Below are positions 19,008 through 30,350 of a DNA stretch of 64,000 nt, one piece after another. Within the stretch, counting starts at the first letter, position 1; each line of letters starts with the position of its first letter. The notes below the pieces were generated by a model. The model had not been told where the DNA came from, did no database searches, and saw nothing but the letters and a program-made list of their open reading frames with translations. Source of the stretch: Fragilaria crotonensis (Eukaryota; Bacillariophyta; Fragilariophyceae; Fragilariales; Fragilariaceae); the NCBI GenBank assembly GCA_022925895.1, contig JAKSYS010000180.1, positions 30,460 to 94,459 on the forward strand, in the 5' to 3' direction. A program made the translations under genes and the position numbers.

Positions 19008-21105
19008 TCAACGAACTCGTACCCAGGTGGAACTTTTGTGTCGTCGTCTTCGATAAACTCGAATGCAGGAAAACGTTCGAATCTCTTTTCGATCGCCTTC
19101 GTCCAGAAATCCGTTCCCGTTCTCTTGTCGATCGCTAACGCATGGGCGACACTTTTCGGGAGTTCTAATCCGTATTTGTGTGAAACCGACCAATATTTCG
19201 ACTTGACCTTTTTTAGAATCCTTTCTCGTTTCTTGAGTACAAATGGAACCCACCATCGGAACGCTGGTTCGTTTGACAGGTTGTTTGTAACGGCGTAGTC
19301 GGCAACTTGAACTGGGTAAGAGTCCTTTAAATCTGCCAGCGGTACCCAAGTACTGGAACCGTCTTTCCATTCGACTAATAGGCGCCAGCCCTTTGTCGTT
19401 CTCTTTGGTTTCGGTCCAGTCTTGGTAGAGTAGTACGCCTCGTCCTCTCGTAGCGCACTATGACTCTTTCGTGGTCAACGATCTCCTGCATCACTTGCAA
19501 GCGTCGACCATCGTCATCTATTTGCGAGTATAAACACTCAGCAATTAGATTCGCAGTGTATGTCTCCTCCGTCCCGTCCTCGAAACACACAAGGTATTCG
19601 CGGGAATCAATAAAGGATTTGGGTTTGACGATCAATTGGCTTTCCGTCATGATCTCTTTTCGGCTTTTCACGGTGCCGCGAAGGATATCTCCGCCGCGGT
19701 CGGTTACTATCTCAGCAGTTAAGTACTGATCAAAAGCCTCCGGGGTATAATCATCAGCGTCGGAGCGTCGGAATTCTCCTCCGTCCTCCGTTGCGTCATT
19801 CAAGTCCCCGAAGATGTCAACCAGGGAAACTGATTTTCACCAAGCTCTTCCGCCACCTCCTCGTTTGTCCGCTTATCCCTATCTTCTCTTCTATCGATTC
19901 CAACAATTCCGCGATCTCCTCCCTTCGATCTGCACGTTCATCAGGTGTTAGGGCCCAGAACGTGCTCCTCACGATGGCTTTGCCGACTTCGGTAACAGGA
20001 ACGCTGCGTCCCCGCCACCATAATCTTCTGCTGGCCCTAACCAGCATGCCAACTTCCGCTCGTTGTCATTGTCGAGGTAAGAAATAACTTCGTACCAACC
20101 ATGCATAACGTAGAGCGAAATATCTGGTGTCCACCCATGGACCTGTTCGAAGGCAGAGCGTCCTTGTAGATCCGGATGTGTCCCGCAACGAAGGATCTGA
20201 TCCTTGCGCAAAGGTTGACGAGATAATTCCAGAGTCTTCTTGGTGATCGCGTCTTGTCTTGGAATCTTCGGATCATCCTCTTCAACTCTCTGATGTCCAA
20301 TTCAGCCTTGTTCTGAAACGGTGAATAGGGTTCCGTGTACTTCGGATCAATTGAATACTTCCGATCCTCTTCTTCCACTCGCCCCATCCTTCCATTGTGG
20401 CGTCGTTATCGCACAACAATACTTCTGGAATTCCCACTTTCTTGACAAAATCATCTAGCGCATAGATTGACTCGTTCTTACGCTCCATCGGGTAAGCCTT
20501 CGTGTATCCCCGGCCATTCCCAATAATGTGAGCATATCGTTGCGAATCAATTGATTTGATCTTCGGTTCCATTATGTCGGCGTAAAACATCCCCCTCAAC
20601 CTTGGATAGCGCAGATGTGCCATCTGAGTTTTAAAACGTCGCGTCGCTGGATTCGGTATCGACCGGATTCCTTGTTGGGTGGTCACCTTCAAGGAGTTCT
20701 TTGCCGTCTCTAATCCAACCATCCAGCGTCGTGCCACATTTTCTGGGGTTACATCGGAAGTCACATCTCCAGTTCGTATCGCCGCAATGCCAATCTCCTC
20801 CGAGCTCGCATCCGCTGTCGTCGTAAGTGCTGCGACCCTTCGCAGTATCGGGTCGGTCTGATTCAGCAGATTTACTTCGTTTGCGATTTGCATTTCGAAG
20901 GGAACTGGCTCGCTGCAAGAACCTGCATGCAACTCTTGATCTTCTGTTTCGTTGCCTTGGAGTGTAGGACCTTCAAGCGCCTTGCTCGCAAGTTCGTAAT
21001 CTCCTCTTCGTCTTCGGAGTCCAACACATCCTCCTCCGCGAGCGAGAGCGCGAAGGTGTGGGAATCCACTCAACGTCGGAGGTGAGTTCGACATGCAGGG
21101 CAGTA
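19008..21105 (-). pseudogene. Copia B1 integrase and chromo-like module
   Basis: Reads VARRWMVGLETAKNSLKVTT, MFYADIMEPK (first Asp), VLLCDNDATME (second Asp) and KAELDIRELKRM (Glu), the catalytic triad of a copia integrase. It lacks a His-His-Cys-Cys zinc finger. Downstream in other frames are SREYLVCFEDGTEETYTANL, IVDHER and the chromo-like strand RLLVEWKDGSSTWVPL (about 19330-19390). At least four frame changes occur, several shared with B2. Confidence 0.82.
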
Positions 21106-21108
21106 TTA

Positions 21109-21597
21109 TCAAGCTCGTCTTGGGTTGGGGTCTCGAATCAAAGCCGGCAACAACTCCTTCGAGGGTAAAAGGATTCGTAGGGGTTCGGACGGAACGAGAA
21201 TACCGAATATCGAGTCAGGTGCATGTTGCCTGTGTCGTTCGTCGACGTGGACATCGTTGTCCCGGAGCTGGTTAGGGGAAAGTAACGAAAATGGTAAGGA
21301 GTCTCCGAAGTAAAGAGCTTCGTTAATGATTATCACATACGTGGCCCCGGAAGTCGGACAATCGTAGGCCGTTGCAACCGTTGCGATAGGAATCTGCTTC
21401 GACGGGTAATCAGGCGAATAAGCCTCGACCTCAGCTGATCTCCCGGTATACTCGAGAACCACGCAATTACTTCCTGCCACGCATGTGTCGGCGTGAGAGT
21501 CCATCTCGCACCGACCCGAACGATGACACTCTCCGTGTATTGCATTGTAATCCACTGAGTATACCTCCCGCGAAACCATCGCAACGGTTCTGCATTG
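21109..21597 (-). CDS. Copia B1 aspartic protease region
   Basis: An open frame directly after the gag UGA, in frame with it. It contains CEMDSHADTCVAGSN, the retropepsin active site of this group, then ATVATAYDCPTSG and NEALYFGDSLPFSLLSPNQL. Cleaves Gag-Pol by family. The last part leads toward integrase but the frame ends at 21109. Any product would need readthrough of the UGA at 21598-21600 or internal initiation. Confidence 0.85.
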   Translation of the reverse strand, partial: QCRTVAMVSREVYSVDYNAIHGECHRSGRCEMDSHADTCVAGSNCVVLEYTGRSAEVEAYSPDYPSKQIPIATVATAYDCPTSGATYVIIINEALYFGDSLPFSLLSPNQLRDNDVHVDERHRQHAPDSIFGILVPSEPLRILLPSKELLPALIRDPNPRRA

Positions 21598-22962
21598 TCA
21601 GGCCTTATCCAGCTTCTGCTTCTTCTTGTGAGCGCCGCGACCGAATTCCTTCCGGCCGCTTCATCTGCGCTTGACTCATGGTCATCATCGCCATCATTGT
21701 CGTTTCCTTTGCCAGTTTCTTCATCTCGTTCTTCAACTCCTCCTTGATTTGTTTCTTTAAAGCGGCCACGGATCTCTTGCCTTTCTTGTCTCCCCACTCC
21801 TTAAGCTGGTCTTTTGCTCCTGGCTCAGAAGTCGGAAGATCTTTGGCGGGTAATATTTATTCTCTAACTTAAAACCCTTTGGCAACTTCCCTGCCTTCGC
21901 CGTCTTATCCGTCTTCTCACCGCTCTTCACGCCCGAAATGTTCCTTTCCTTACTTCTCTCGAGGTTGCCCTGTTTTCCACGGTCGTCGACAGGTATTGCT
22001 GACATGCCTGGAAATTGTTCAGCAGCTTGGGATCGCCAAGCACCACTGAGACAGCAGATTCCAATTTCGGATCGGTAATTCCCTTGAGAAAATCAGCAAC
22101 TTTCTTGGATTCGGGGACGGCCTCGGTTGGATCACAATCAAGGATTTCATTGTGAGCGGTCTGGTGGACATTGATAAAATCTTGGAATTTATACTGGCGA
22201 CGCGACCCACTGTAGGACGCGTTCGCGATCGACGCGTAGGCTTTGTTCTTACGTGTGATCTTGGACGCGGTGCCTTCACACTGCGTCTTCAATGCCAAGT
22301 ACGCCTTCCGACCGTCCTGCGACCTCTCGAATTTCTTGATGTATGACCACCCTTCTCCGTTTACGACAAATGTCTTCAATTCCCGATAGAATCGAGGTTA
22401 TCAATTCGTAATGTCGTCCCTCGAGTACCGTCGCTTCAATAAGGTACTCCATTGGACTTCCAAAGTCCGCTGGATCAAGAACATTCTCTGGCGCTTCCTT
22501 TCGTCCCTGGTGAGGTAAACGAGTGGGATCTTCGCAGCACTAAGGATTTGACGAAGGTAATTCTGGAAGGACTCATTCCACAATGCCCAGTTGACCAACT
22601 TCTTAAGACTGTCAGGCTTGGATGCATCTTCGTCTTTGCTGCCTCCTTCTGTTCCTGGTATTCTTGGCACTTGGCCGTGAACTCAGGAACCTTGTCAGCT
22701 GTGAAACTTTCGGGGTTCGCTTCGAACCCGGTCCGCTTGCGCTCATCCGCCCAGAAACGGAAGCCTTTCAAGTTCTTCACTGCGATGAATGGCATCGTAA
22801 CGTTGCCTGCTCCTCGCGGTGCAGATCTAGCAACACTCCTGGCAATCGAGTCGAGATCCGACTCAGTTGCGAGCATCAAGTCATTCGGGGTTGCAAATCC
22901 TGAGCAATCAACCACGTGACAGTCGGGGCGTTAAAGCCGCATCGTTGGAGGGCAGCGTTCAT
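21598..22962 (-). pseudogene. Copia B1 Gag, ending in in-frame UGA
   Basis: Start MNAALQRCGFNAPTVTWLIA at 22962. Segments include GNVTMPFIAVKNLKGFRFWA, KKLVNWALWNESFQNYLRQI, ECEGT-type TQCEGTASKITRKNKAYAS and VADFLKGITDPKLESAVSVV. Near the C-terminus are the helix motif YYPPKIFRLLSQEQK and AAGKEFGRGAHKK. It stops at TGA (21600-21598), followed by CAA. There is no zinc knuckle. Frame changes are near 22915, 22560, 22390 and 21960. Confidence 0.85.
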
Positions 22963-23368
22963 GGTCGAGATATCGGTTCGGTGTGGTCTTGTGTGAAAAT
23001 TCCTAAAGAAACAAGCAAGGGTATACAAGGGTGAAAAACCGGGAATACCAACGCCTTCAGAGTGCCAACATTTATGCCGATCGGATAATGACTTGCCTTA
23101 ATCACATTTAGGAGATTTGTTGCGAATCGGTCTTTGAGAGACTGATTCGTTCCGTGCCACGGTCATTTACTTATCCGTATGGCACGTCTATCGTAGTATT
23201 GCGGTCTTTCGGGTATGAGAACACTCCCTACGCAATTTCTCATCAATTCCCGACGTAATCTGCTCAACATCGTTTCATCACATGCGGCCATTCTTAGCCA
23301 TGATGAAATGATCAACCGGTGATCTCCATACTACCGATCGGATGGCGCCATTCATGTCATTGAGCCGT

Positions 23369-23381
23369 TGGGTCTGATAAA
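23369..23381 (-). promoter_or_regulatory. Primer-binding site of copia B1
   Basis: TTTATCAGACCCA on the minus strand, one G inside the 5' LTR, as in A2, B2, C and F. Confidence 0.78.
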
Positions 23382-23382
23382 C

Positions 23383-23601
23383 TGTTAATCCTACAAGTAG
23401 ATCATCCTTGCAGGAAAGCATGTCTTGATTCAGTTATGAATTATCTAAAACATAGAAAAGTGAGCATTACCTTGTTCGGGAGTCATCCTTCAATCCCGAG
23501 TCGTACTGTGCAGATGTAGTACCGTATAATGGTACTTGATACTTGATACATGATTCATAGCATCCTGAATGATACAGTACCGGTAGCTTGTAATATCAAC
23601 A
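23383..23601 (-). repeat. 5' LTR of copia B1
   Basis: 219 bp, partner of 17079-17296, flanked on the outside by CTTG. Confidence 0.92.
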
Positions 23602-26600
23602 CTTGGTCCATATGTCCTTCTCGTGGACTCGCTTGATATTGCGAAAGGAGTGACACCTCAAGTAATATATCCACCCTCCCGATCTCTGTGGCCCATCGGA
23701 GTACACCGATAAGTTCTTGGAAATAAGTGACGTCGTCTTCATTCAAGTCTTCCGTTATGTCCATTTCTGGTGAAAATGTTATGTTCATCGGAGTGTCAAT
23801 ATTTGAAGTGGGCAGACGTCTACCCGACCTCTTGATAGTTTCTTCTACGTTCTTTACCGCGGCTTTGACATAATCCTGACTGGTGACTGTCCAACATTGA
23901 AAACCGTTGATATCTTTCTTCTGTAGCTTAGCGCCCAAATAAAACTCCGGGGCTTCTATTCGTCCATTCTTGAACTTGAATGTGACTTGGATCTCTTCGA
24001 GGATCGATCGTGCATCACAAGATATGGCAAGGATGTCGTCAACATACATCAAGACATATTCATAGTACGATTCACCGTCGCTCTTCGTTGCCGCTCTCAA
24101 CCAGACATCAGGGTCGGCCATCGACGATAGAAATCCCATGGATGTTAATTTTTCAGCCATATACGACCAAAAACTGAAGCTCGCTGACTTCAATCCGTAT
24201 AGAGCTTTAACGACAAGGAAAGTCTTGCCTTCCTCTGATCCAAATTCAGGGCCCGCGATCATCCAACACTTCTCCTTGTTAGGTGCCGTCAGAAATGCAT
24301 TTTGGACGTCGGCGCCAAGGATATCAAGATCATTCAACGCGGCGATCGTTAAGAGGATACGTACTGAATCGCGTGATACCACCGTGCTGTAAGTCACTGA
24401 TGCAGGTGCACCTGTTTTGTGGCCGTCGGCACAATATCTTGCTTTTCTTCGGAAGTTTTCTCCGAGTTTAACGTCAAACACAAGGTGACCCGTGATCTGA
24501 GTATACCCAACGAGCGTACTAGGGTCGCCATCGAATTCTTCAAACGCTATTCGTACGTTACGCATCTCCAATTTAATGGCATCCATCCATAACGTATTTC
24601 CCATTTCTTTATCGATCTCCATGGCTTCCTTGATGCTCTTAGGGATGCGTATGCCATACTTGTGAGTTCGAGCCCAGTACTTTGTCTTCACCTTCTGAAG
24701 AATTCGTTTCTGTTTCCGCAAAGTATAGGGCACCCACCAGGCGAATGCCGGTTCGTCTCCCAGTTTGTGAGTGGTCGCATAAATCGCCAACTCAACTGGA
24801 TACGAATCCTTCAGATCTTTTAACGTCACCCAATCACTAGAACCATCACGCCATTCGACGAGAAGTTCCCATCCTCGTGTTGTTGTCTTGCGTCGCTTGA
24901 CTCCATACGTGTTGACATAAGTCCCCTGACTCTGGGGAATAGCGTCGGGTAGTACCCGATGATCAATTATATCTGACAACATCATCTGTCGTCGTCCCTC
25001 TTCGTCGACTTGAGCCATCAAGTTCTCTGCAATCAAGTTTGCTGTGAGCTCCTCGATCTGTCCATCCAAGTAATGGACTTCGTATTTCCTGGAGTCAAGC
25101 AAAGGGTTGGTATGGGCAATTCCGACCGGCTTGCCGTCCTCGTCCCGGACACGTCTGCGCACAGTTGCATGTACAAGCGCACCGTCTGCGTCCCTTGACA
25201 GTGCCATCTCCATACCAACATACGGGTCAGAAGTAACCTCTGTATCATGTGTGGTGTTCTCATCAGCATGCTTTAATCGTGCATCGTCGATCACCCTAGT
25301 GAACTCGTCAAAGAAAGCTGCATCTTCATCTTCGGGATCGATTACATAGCTTGGATGAATATCGCGCAGTGTCCTCGTGAGGTCGGCAGATTGAGTCTCG
25401 AATATACGCTGAAGTCTTTCATCATATTGTATCATTCGTTTCTTCATCTCATCCGTCGTCTTCTCATCGTTCGTCATCCGTTGAACTGTCGTAGCAGATA
25501 TCGGAATCCCACTTTCCGGCAGAAGCCAATACGACATGAGCCGCCCGACTCGATGTGATACACCAATCCACCGGGCTACTTCAACTTCCCCCAGTCCTGC
25601 GTTACTTCGGTAAAGGACCCAATCGTAGAAGTCAAAGTCCAAGTATTCGGAAATGTCTGGTGTGTCACCGGTGATAATCTCCAAAGGGGTCCGGCCATCG
25701 GCATACCTGGACATGTTAGCACAGACGTTGTCCGTTTCACATACCCAAGTAAAGCCATAATCCCAAAGGCGAGGCGGCACTTTCTTCTTGAGCATCAAGC
25801 GATACCACCTTTTCTTTAGTTCATGTATTCCTTGTTCTGCAGGATTCTCATTCGGCCTTCGGGGACCAGAGACGTGGTACTTTATTTCATATCTGCGTAT
25901 CGCGTCCATGAAACGAGTCTTCGGACCTGTCTGAACCGACGCCCCATCAAAAGTCAGGCGCTCCGGAACGCCATAATCACTTATGAATTGGGTCAGAGCA
26001 TCGCCGACTGAGTTACCATCAACTTTCTGGAGAGGATAACATGCCTTAAACCCACATTTATGTGAGAACAATTGTGAACCAACATTCCCTCGCAGTGATT
26101 TGATTTTTCCGTACGCAGTATCAGTTGCGAATTTCCCGTTCAGTCGCTTGACCGCAAACATGCGATCTGCTCTGTATCGTCTGCTAATGGGCAGGATGGC
26201 TGATCTAACGCCTCTCTGGGTTGTCACTCGCAAAGTCCGTTGGGCTCGCGGGATGCTTATGCCAAACTTTTCCGCGATCATTTCAGCGGTAACTTTCGTG
26301 TGTCGTTCATCACTAACGAATGTGCGGCGTGCAGGAGTGTCAGTCTGGTCGTATACCGTCTCAACTTGTGCGGATACGCGTTTGAGCTTCTGATGTAATC
26401 GTTCACCGAGTCGTACAAGTGACGGATCAATTGAATCCATGTGCGCATCATCGGAGCTAATCTCGACATCGGTATACTCGAATCGGTTGTACGTAGAGTC
26501 GGTCGTCTCAATTTGGCGCTTCCATGGGTGATTTCTTCCGCCTTGATTCGTTGCTTGTACCATGATGACATCGGCTGGATTCCATGGCGTCGAGCTGGTC

Positions 26601-26695
26601 ATATGAATATGGTCACTCTTTTCCAATTCATATGCGGTTGGAACCCTTGTTCGAAAGGTGACTTTGGTGCCTATCGCGCGAAGTGGGATGGACAA
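23602..26695 (-). CDS. Copia A2 integrase, chromo-like module and reverse transcriptase
   Basis: The longest intact frame of the window, about 1,030 codons of genuine Pol. It holds the integrase N-terminal region IAEKFGISIPRAQRTLRVTT without HHCC Cys/His ligands, the triad FATDTAYGK, LTFDGASVQ and ENPAEQGIHELKKR, then RYADGRTPLEIITGDTPDIS. Next are a chromo-like module (IIDHR, RGWELLVEWRDGSSDW, LKDLKDSYPVE) and RT with ARYCADGHKTGAP, LGADVQNAFL and YVDDILAIS, and the connection domain to EGHMDQV. There B1 interrupts, and the last residues of the open frame are B1 LTR. The N-terminus continues upstream into protease at 26696-26871 after one homopolymer shift. Confidence 0.94.
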
Positions 26696-26871
26696 ATCGT
26701 CGTCAACGTCAATCGAAAGGGCACGCGTAGCATCATACGGGTTATCCCAAAAAAGGTATTCCGTAAGCTCGCACTTGGTTGGGATTAATTAAGGTATGAT
26801 CCAACTTGTCCCCATAATAGAGTGCCTCATGGAAAACAAGTATGTATGTATTTCCTGTGACTGGGTCATCA
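26696..26871 (-). pseudogene. Copia A2 protease, C-terminal part
   Basis: Encodes DPVTGNTYILVFHEALYYGD, LDHTLINPNQVRAYGIPF and DNPYDATRALSID, matching A1. A run of T shifts the frame near 26755. The left neighbour in A2 (PIVSGATAYD) is at 54728; copia C lies between. Confidence 0.85.
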
Positions 26872-26881
26872 CGAATAAAGT
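26872..26881 (-). repeat. Distal tip of copia C 3' LTR, cut off by F
   Basis: CGAATAAAGT: the end of the C LTR as seen intact at 54434. Its last four bases AAGT are F's target duplication; the rest of this LTR resumes at 34258. Confidence 0.85.
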
Positions 26882-27133
26882 TGAATGAATTCTATCATGA
26901 GTTCGAGTTATTCGGACACCCGGATAAGCACGACCGTCGAAGGATTTAGCTCAGCTTTACAATGACCCGCAGGATGACTCTTCAGGGCGGAGTCAGAAGT
27001 GTTCCTAGACCTAAATCTCACTCTTTTTATAATTGATCAAGTTGCAAGCTGTTGCTACTAGTGATTAGTTCTATCTGCTAGAGTCAATCTCCTGCAAGGG
27101 CGGATGTACCGCACTTGCGACGGATTTAATTGA
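26882..27133 (+). repeat. 5' LTR of copia F
   Basis: 252 bp, TGAATGAATTC...TTTAATTGA. It contains an AT-rich stretch CTCACTCTTTTTATAATTGATC (26992-27040 region) that could hold a core promoter, but no element was proven. Confidence 0.92.
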
Positions 27134-27134
27134 G

Positions 27135-27147
27135 TTTATCAGACCCA
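27135..27147 (+). promoter_or_regulatory. Primer-binding site of copia F
   Basis: TTTATCAGACCCA after a single G following the LTR. Confidence 0.78.
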
Positions 27148-28189
27148 GACGCTCAAGGGCGGCGCTGTGGTTCATTGCTTTCGTCCAAGGAGGATGATGG
27201 GGCCTGATCAGCCTGAGCAGGAGCTCGAATTCTGCGCACATAGGCCGCGGATCGTTGCGGTCGAATGACCCAGGCCTGCAGTCGATGCTCATAGACGGTA
27301 ACGCTGCCGTCGGCGTGTCGGAAGACGCTTCCGGAACGCAAAGACCATTCCCCGATGGCGGGGTCCTCCCCTGAAGCGCCACCCTGCGCTGTCGCTGTCA
27401 AGGAGGATAACCGACTTCAGCAAACGCTGTTTGGCGTAGAAAAGTTTCTTGCTGCACGTCATTCCTACTGGTTGTATTTATGAGAAATACGTTACCGATA
27501 AATAGGAGTCGGTTAAAGCGATTGCTCCAGTACAATCTCTAGGAGGTTGATCTATGCTGGACAAATTAACTAGTCTTGGTTGATTAAAGCTCCTTGGTTG
27601 GCATAATTGTTTCCAGGTCCAAACAATCCGATGACCGCTTCATACATGCAATGCCTGCATAAGAATGAGCGATTACCACTGACGCACGGCAATGAATGCC
27701 TGCTTGAATGTGAAGACTGCATGGGCATAACAATGAGTGTTATGGATGCCCACTGGGAAGTTTTGCTTAGGTGCTTTGGATTTATTGAAACGCACATTTT
27801 CGAGTTTCCAGGCGCGATTGACCGCATTCGTGGGTAATTCCTCGCGCGGATCAACATCTGGCACGATCGATTTGGGATCTTTTTGATCCGACAGCCCTGT
27901 GTCGACGTGGCACGAGCGAAGGGCCGTCGTTTACTTAGAGGGTTTCCCCGCGGTTTCCACGGCATGCACGATCGAAAATTGGGAGTGATATCTGGATACC
28001 CGTTTCCACGCAGGAAACATACCGGTTTTCACGTATCTTGCCGGGATTGAAAGCGCGTTTCCACGTAGGAAATGTACTGCTTTCCACGCTTCCCGCTGGA
28101 AATGTTTTCCAAGGATTGAACCCATAATTTTCCGAATTTGCTGTAAACCCACCAAAACCTGGTAACTACTTTCCCACCTTCTTTCCACC
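27148..28189 (+). other. Long leader of copia F with GC-rich block and hairpin repeats
   Basis: 1,042 bp between primer site and gag ATG, against roughly 230-420 bp in A and B. The first 270 bp are GC-rich with an open minus-strand frame of 82 codons (27401-27153) of unknown nature. A small + frame of 76 codons lies at 27607-27837, also unrecognised. The last 240 bp carry repeated TTTCCACG units, listed separately. The extra sequence may be captured host DNA or a regulatory leader; neither is shown. Confidence 0.6.
27946..28189 (+). repeat. TTTCCACG / GGAAA hairpin repeats before F gag
   Basis: Units such as GTTTCCACGCAGGAAAC (about 28002-28018) and GTTTCCACGTAGGAAAT (about 28059-28075) are short near-perfect inverted repeats, followed by CTTTCCACGCTTCCCGCTGGAAA. 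Further single TTTCCAC boxes sit at about 27953 and just before the gag ATG. At least five boxes in 240 bp suggest a protein-binding or RNA-structure role. Confidence 0.6.
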
Positions 28190-29612
28190 ATGGCAGAGCA
28201 CAGATCCTTCACTGCTTGTCTCACCCGCTTGGGGTTTGATGCTCCCACGCGCAAATTGCTTGACAATCAGGGCATTCACACTATTCATGACCTTACTGAC
28301 CTCCCATTCCCAGAGATCGACAAGATGATCCAGCATCTATCCAGGTGGAAACCAAGGGCGACAGACGTCGAAGAAGATGAAGATCCTGTCCCTACTCCAA
28401 CGTTCCCCTACCTTGCGGTCCGGAAGTTCAAGGCTCTTCGCTCTTGGGCGGACTACTGTATCCTTCGCGGTGATGCTCCAAACCCTGCCCACTTTGACGA
28501 ACGCGCCACCACGCGCTTTCTAAATCGGTTGACGGAGTTGGAGGAGATTGATCGAGCCAAGAAGGATGGGGATGACACGAAGGATCCACCGAAGCTGGCG
28601 TCGATGACAGGATGGCCAACATGGGTTGAACTGTTTACAACTTATTTATCCCAACACAGAAGCGTTGTTGCTGGAACCCCTCTGGCTTATGTCATTCGTG
28701 ACAATGATGAGGTTGCCCTGATGATCTTGCACGCAATGACTGGGACTCTGTCGATGATGACTTGGTTGCCACGTCAATCTTGGAGGGTGAAACCTTCTCG
28801 CGCGACAGCAAGAGAGTGTTTGATATTCTCAAACCCTTTGTCATGGAGGGACCTGGCTGGCCTTTTGTCCAACCCTTCAACAGGAGACGCGATGGACGTG
28901 CTGCCTTCAAGGCCTTGAAGTCGCAGGCTGAGGGCAGATCTGCAATTGCCACCAGGAAGGCCAAGGCTTATGCTATGGTTACTACTGCCATCTTCACTGG
29001 GAAAGGGAAGTTCTCCTTTGACCAGTATGTGGGAAGGCACCAGCAGGCGCATAATGAGTTGTTGTTCTTGGAGGAACCAGTTGCAGAGACCAAGAAGGTG
29101 ACCGATTTCCTTGCTGGTATTCGTGACCCAAAGTTGGAGACTGCTATTCAAACTTGTATGGGCGATGAGCAGAAGCTTACTAACTTTGAGGTGTGCCAGC
29201 AGTACTTCAAGACAATTGTGGAGAACACCAAGACCAGGACGAAGTCGCCCTCCGACATCCGAGAGATTGCCAAGGTTGGAATTGTTAAGGATAAGAAGAA
29301 GGCCAAGCACAAGAAGGGTAAGTCAAGTGATGACGACAAGTCGCCGAGTGGAATTGCGATTCACTCTGGGCAGTATTCTGCCAAGGATTACAACAAGCTG
29401 AAGCCTTTTGAGAAGGCTAAAGTCAAGCAGCTCCGTGAGGAAGCTAAGAAGAAGGAGAAGAAGGAGAAGTCTGAAGCTCGAAGTGTTGCAGCGGTCACTA
29501 CTCAGGAGGATGCTCCACCTGACGATGAAGGGAAGGAGACCCCTGTCCCCTCTCCAACGCTGGAAAACAGTTTGGCCGTGCTGCCCATGTTGAGCAGCAG
29601 AAGCCTGCTTGA
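28190..29612 (+). pseudogene. Copia F Gag, ending in in-frame UGA
   Basis: Start MAEHRSFTACLTRLGFDAPT at 28190. Capsid-like segments follow: VRKFKALRSWADYCILRGD, PTWVELFTTYLSQHRSVVAG, KRVFDILKPFVMEGPGWPF, GRHQQAHNELLFLEEPVAET and VTDFLAGIRDPKLETAIQT. The helix motif YSAKDYNKLKPFEKAKVKQL and a Lys/Glu-rich stretch come next. Frame shifts occur at a CCC run near 28720 and in the AAC run near 29565. In the protease frame Gag ends NAGKQFGRAAHVEQQKPA and TGA (29610-29612), followed by CGA. There is no zinc knuckle. Confidence 0.85.
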
Positions 29613-30350
29613 CGATCCGAACCGGCTCTTGTTAAGACAGACCTAAAGTTAGGTGAATCTTATGTTCAAGAGGCCGGGCCCTTTTGCTCTTCCCGTTTTG
29701 TGAAACATGTCTTTCGTGTCTCTGCGTCCAAGCCATGCGGCAACGATGACGATGACATGAGGACTGAACTAGATTCTCATGCGGATACTTGTGTTGCAGG
29801 TCGCAACACTCTGCTTCTCTCTGACGAAGGTCGTCAGGTCACTGTTCACCCTTACAGTGGTGAATATAAACCCATACAGGATGTTTCCATCGCCACGGTT
29901 GCGACTATGTGGATCCATCCTCAGAATGGACAACCATACATCCTCATTATCCATGAGGCTCTGTATTTTGGGGACCGAGTGGATGTCACTCTGCTGAACC
30001 CAAATCAATTACGCGCGAATGGTGTCATTGTTGAGGATGTCCCACGACAGTTTGACTCCAAGTCTTCGCATTCTATTTATCTTCCAACCGCAAAGTTGCG
30101 TATTCCTTTATCCCTTGACGGTATTTCTTCTGGTTTTGTGAGTCGTAAGCCAACATGGGCGGAATACAAGCAATATCCTCACGTGGAATTGACATCCCCG
30201 ATGCGATGGGATCCCTCTTCTGACCAGTTTGCCAAAAAGGAGGAGACATATGTTTCCAGCGTGTGCGTTGCTGAAAAGTTGTTGGCAACTGATCATGCGC
30301 GGAATGCTTCAAGGTTGGTTTCTGCGGTGCAATCGGTCCGGAGGATGGCT
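29613..30350 (+). CDS. Copia F aspartic protease region
   Basis: Open in frame directly after the UGA. Contains TELDSHADTCVAGRN (active site), IATVATMWIHPQNG and HEALYFGDRVDVTLLNPNQL, then the linker to integrase. A shift at a GG near 30330 moves the integrase to another frame. Translation as Gag-Pol would require reading the UGA. Confidence 0.87.

Larger units (their letters stand above)
17079..23601 (-). mobile_element. Copia B1: complete LTR retrotransposon inserted in A2 RNase H
   Basis: 6.5 kb with 218-219 bp LTRs (TGTTGATATTAC...GGATTAACA) at 23383-23601 and 17079-17296. The target duplication CTTG is at 17075-17078 and 23602-23605. Primer site is at 23369-23381 and polypurine tract GCGGGGAC directly before the 3' LTR. 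Gag, protease, integrase, RT and RNase H are all recognisable but interrupted by 1-2 nt shifts. B1 is nearly identical to B2 (46624-53154), which lies in the opposite orientation; most differences I can see between them are single-base indels in short runs. Confidence 0.93.

Noticed and set aside
27153-27401. Minus-strand 82-codon frame in the F leader
   Set aside because: No domain recognised and it lies in GC-rich noncoding leader, where chance frames are common; kept only as part of the leader description.
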